The position numbers were made by a program, and so were the translations under genes. DNA of 64,000 nt. Origin: Prorocentrum cordatum (Eukaryota; Sar; Dinophyceae; Prorocentrales; Prorocentraceae). Position 1 is the stretch's first letter, and each line of letters opens with the position of its first letter. Location of the stretch: positions 595,105 to 659,104 of the forward strand of contig CAUYUJ010022559.1 in NCBI GenBank assembly GCA_963575745.1, written 5' to 3'. Under the pieces are notes generated by a model. The model did not search any database. It had not been told where the DNA came from and worked only from the letters and a program-made list of their open reading frames with translations. Below, piece by piece: positions 63,068 through 64,000 of the stretch.

Positions 63068-63183
63068 TTAGAAGATCGGGCGACGAAGTCTACTGTTCAC
63101 TGTGCAAATCCACTGCCCGTTGCTATACACCGCTCCTGGGCCCAGGATGGGCCTGGCCAGGGGCAGTATATGTGTATACCAGA
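63068..63183. repeat. Family-2 inverted-repeat element, copy 3
   Basis: Left GGGCGACGAAGTCTACTGTT; body CCTGGGCCCAGGATGGGCCT GGCCAGGGGCAG. The right arm is diverged (TATATGTGTATACC). Confidence 0.65.
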
Positions 63184-63454
63184 CACCCGACACCAGGCCG
63201 CTCCAACTTTTTGGACGCGCGTGCCCTGGAGGTCTGGACCACCTCCCTCCAGGGCCCGCTTTTCGTCCTTCGTCGGCTCCTGGCGGCCCCCCGCGGCCCG
63301 GCGAGGGCCCCAGGGAGGCCGAGCTCGGCCAAAAATCAGCCCCGTCCCATTCTTCTCGGCGCGTCGTCGGATCTCCGGGTCTGTGGTTCTCGCCGCCTCT
63401 GAACAAAAATTAACACCGTCGGAGGTCTGGGAGGCCCGAGCGGCCTGGCGTGAG

Positions 63455-63585
63455 GTCGGGCCTGTCCCCCTACAGGGGGATTTTCGACGAAGAATAGAAC
63501 TATCTTTGGACTATGTTTGAGTTACTTTTCGAATATTTTTTATTTTTCTTCGTCGAAAATCCCCCTGTAGGGGGACAGGCCCGAC
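63455..63585. repeat. Family-4 element with perfect 40-bp terminal inverted repeats
   Basis: 63,455-63,494 (GTCGGGCCTGTCCCCCTACA onward) and 63,546-63,585 are exact inverted copies over 40 bp. Their perfection suggests a recent insertion. The left base pair is GT preceded by GAG; five bases after the right end is TTAAG. CCTGGCG occurs 4-5 bp outside each end, so the element could behave as a complete GT-AG intron. Confidence 0.92.
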
Positions 63586-63590
63586 TTAAG

Positions 63591-64000
63591 CCTGGCGGGC
63601 GCGCGCGGCTCGGAGCTTCCCGGCGAGGATGGCGGCGCCCGGCGGCCCCGGGCCGCGGAGCGGCGCGGCCGCGGCGCGCCGGCGGCGGGGGCCGGTCGGG
63701 CGGGCGCTGCTGTCGGCCTGCGCGGCGATGGGGGGCGCGGCAGGACGCCCGCGGGGCCCTCGGAGGAGCGAGGAGGGGGAGCAGGCGGAAGAGGAGGAGG
63801 AGGAGGAGGAGGAGGAGGAGAGGCGGAGGAGGCGGAAAAGAGGAGAAGAAGAGGATGAGAAGAGGGGAGCAGGCGGAGGAGGAGGAGGAGGAGGAGCCGG
63901 AGGAGGATTTCCGCTTTCTTGTCGCACGCAGGGGCCTGCCGCCGAATTCGCCTTTTAATTTGTCCCGCGCAGCGCTAAGTCGATTCAGTTGTTTGGCACC
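63591..64000 (+). other. Possible exon running off the window
   Basis: After GACTTAAG the DNA is very GC-rich, then carries a GAG repeat (63,786-63,900). One frame runs open to the end, through EEEEEPEEDFRFLVARRGLP PNSPFNLSRAALSRF. A second frame with an ATG at 63,629 stops at 63,958. The first has a more protein-like end, but neither has family support. Confidence 0.3.

Larger units (their letters stand above)
57906..63454. other. Repeat-rich DNA towards the 3' end
   Basis: It contains unique AT-richer DNA (58.0-59.3 kb), a TCG microsatellite (59,405-59,575), a pyrimidine-rich tract (59,640-60,000), a GAG expansion (60,410-60,590), the second copy of the 9.1-kb repeat (61,753-61,930), two family-2 elements (62,287-62,468 and 63,068-63,183), a GAG run (62,770-62,828) and a T run (62,967-62,978). 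No exon has family support. Confidence 0.6.

Overview
The window looks like nuclear DNA of a dinoflagellate. The reasons are visible in the sequence: GC-rich DNA packed with microsatellites and minisatellites, genes cut into small exons by many introns, splice donors that are GT, GC or apparently GA, every convincing exon on the + strand, and a protein built from the 'DC-F-W-W-WCC-G-GC' cysteine repeat that I know mainly from dinoflagellate proteins. Rich intron-like transposons are reported from several dinoflagellates, Prorocentrum among them, but the species cannot be fixed from sequence alone. Coordinates of exons are hand-derived from reading frame, splice signals and protein-family consensus.

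Layout. 1-455 is pentanucleotide satellite. 527-2519 holds the last two exons of a gene for a cysteine-rich repeat protein (gene A). 2520-6046 is intergenic repeat-rich DNA. About 6.0-22.2 kb (possibly to 23.1 kb) is one long myosin heavy-chain gene (gene B): SH3-like N terminus, P-loop, switch I, relay/switch II, converter, then a tail of four or five ~90-100 aa modules that each open with an IQ-like motif. Short coiled-coil-like exons at 22.8, 26.2 and 30.4 kb belong either to an extended myosin tail or to another gene. Three or four short exons between 34.6 and 44.0 kb spell parts of a von Willebrand factor A domain (gene C). From 44 kb to the end the DNA is mostly satellite, microsatellite and dispersed repeat with a few weak exon candidates (50.4, 57.6, 63.6 kb).

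The most striking signal is in the introns. At least six families of short (about 100-220 bp) elements with terminal inverted repeats recur through the window, and several myosin introns consist of exactly one such element. Three myosin introns are bounded by 6- to 8-bp direct repeats that look like target-site duplications; in these the splice sites lie inside or at the edge of the duplicated target, so removal of the intron restores the conserved myosin sequence. This is what intron gain by non-autonomous DNA transposons ('introners') would look like, with several families active in one gene.

I found no rRNA, tRNA, CRISPR array, spliced-leader gene, organelle gene or bacterial-type operon.
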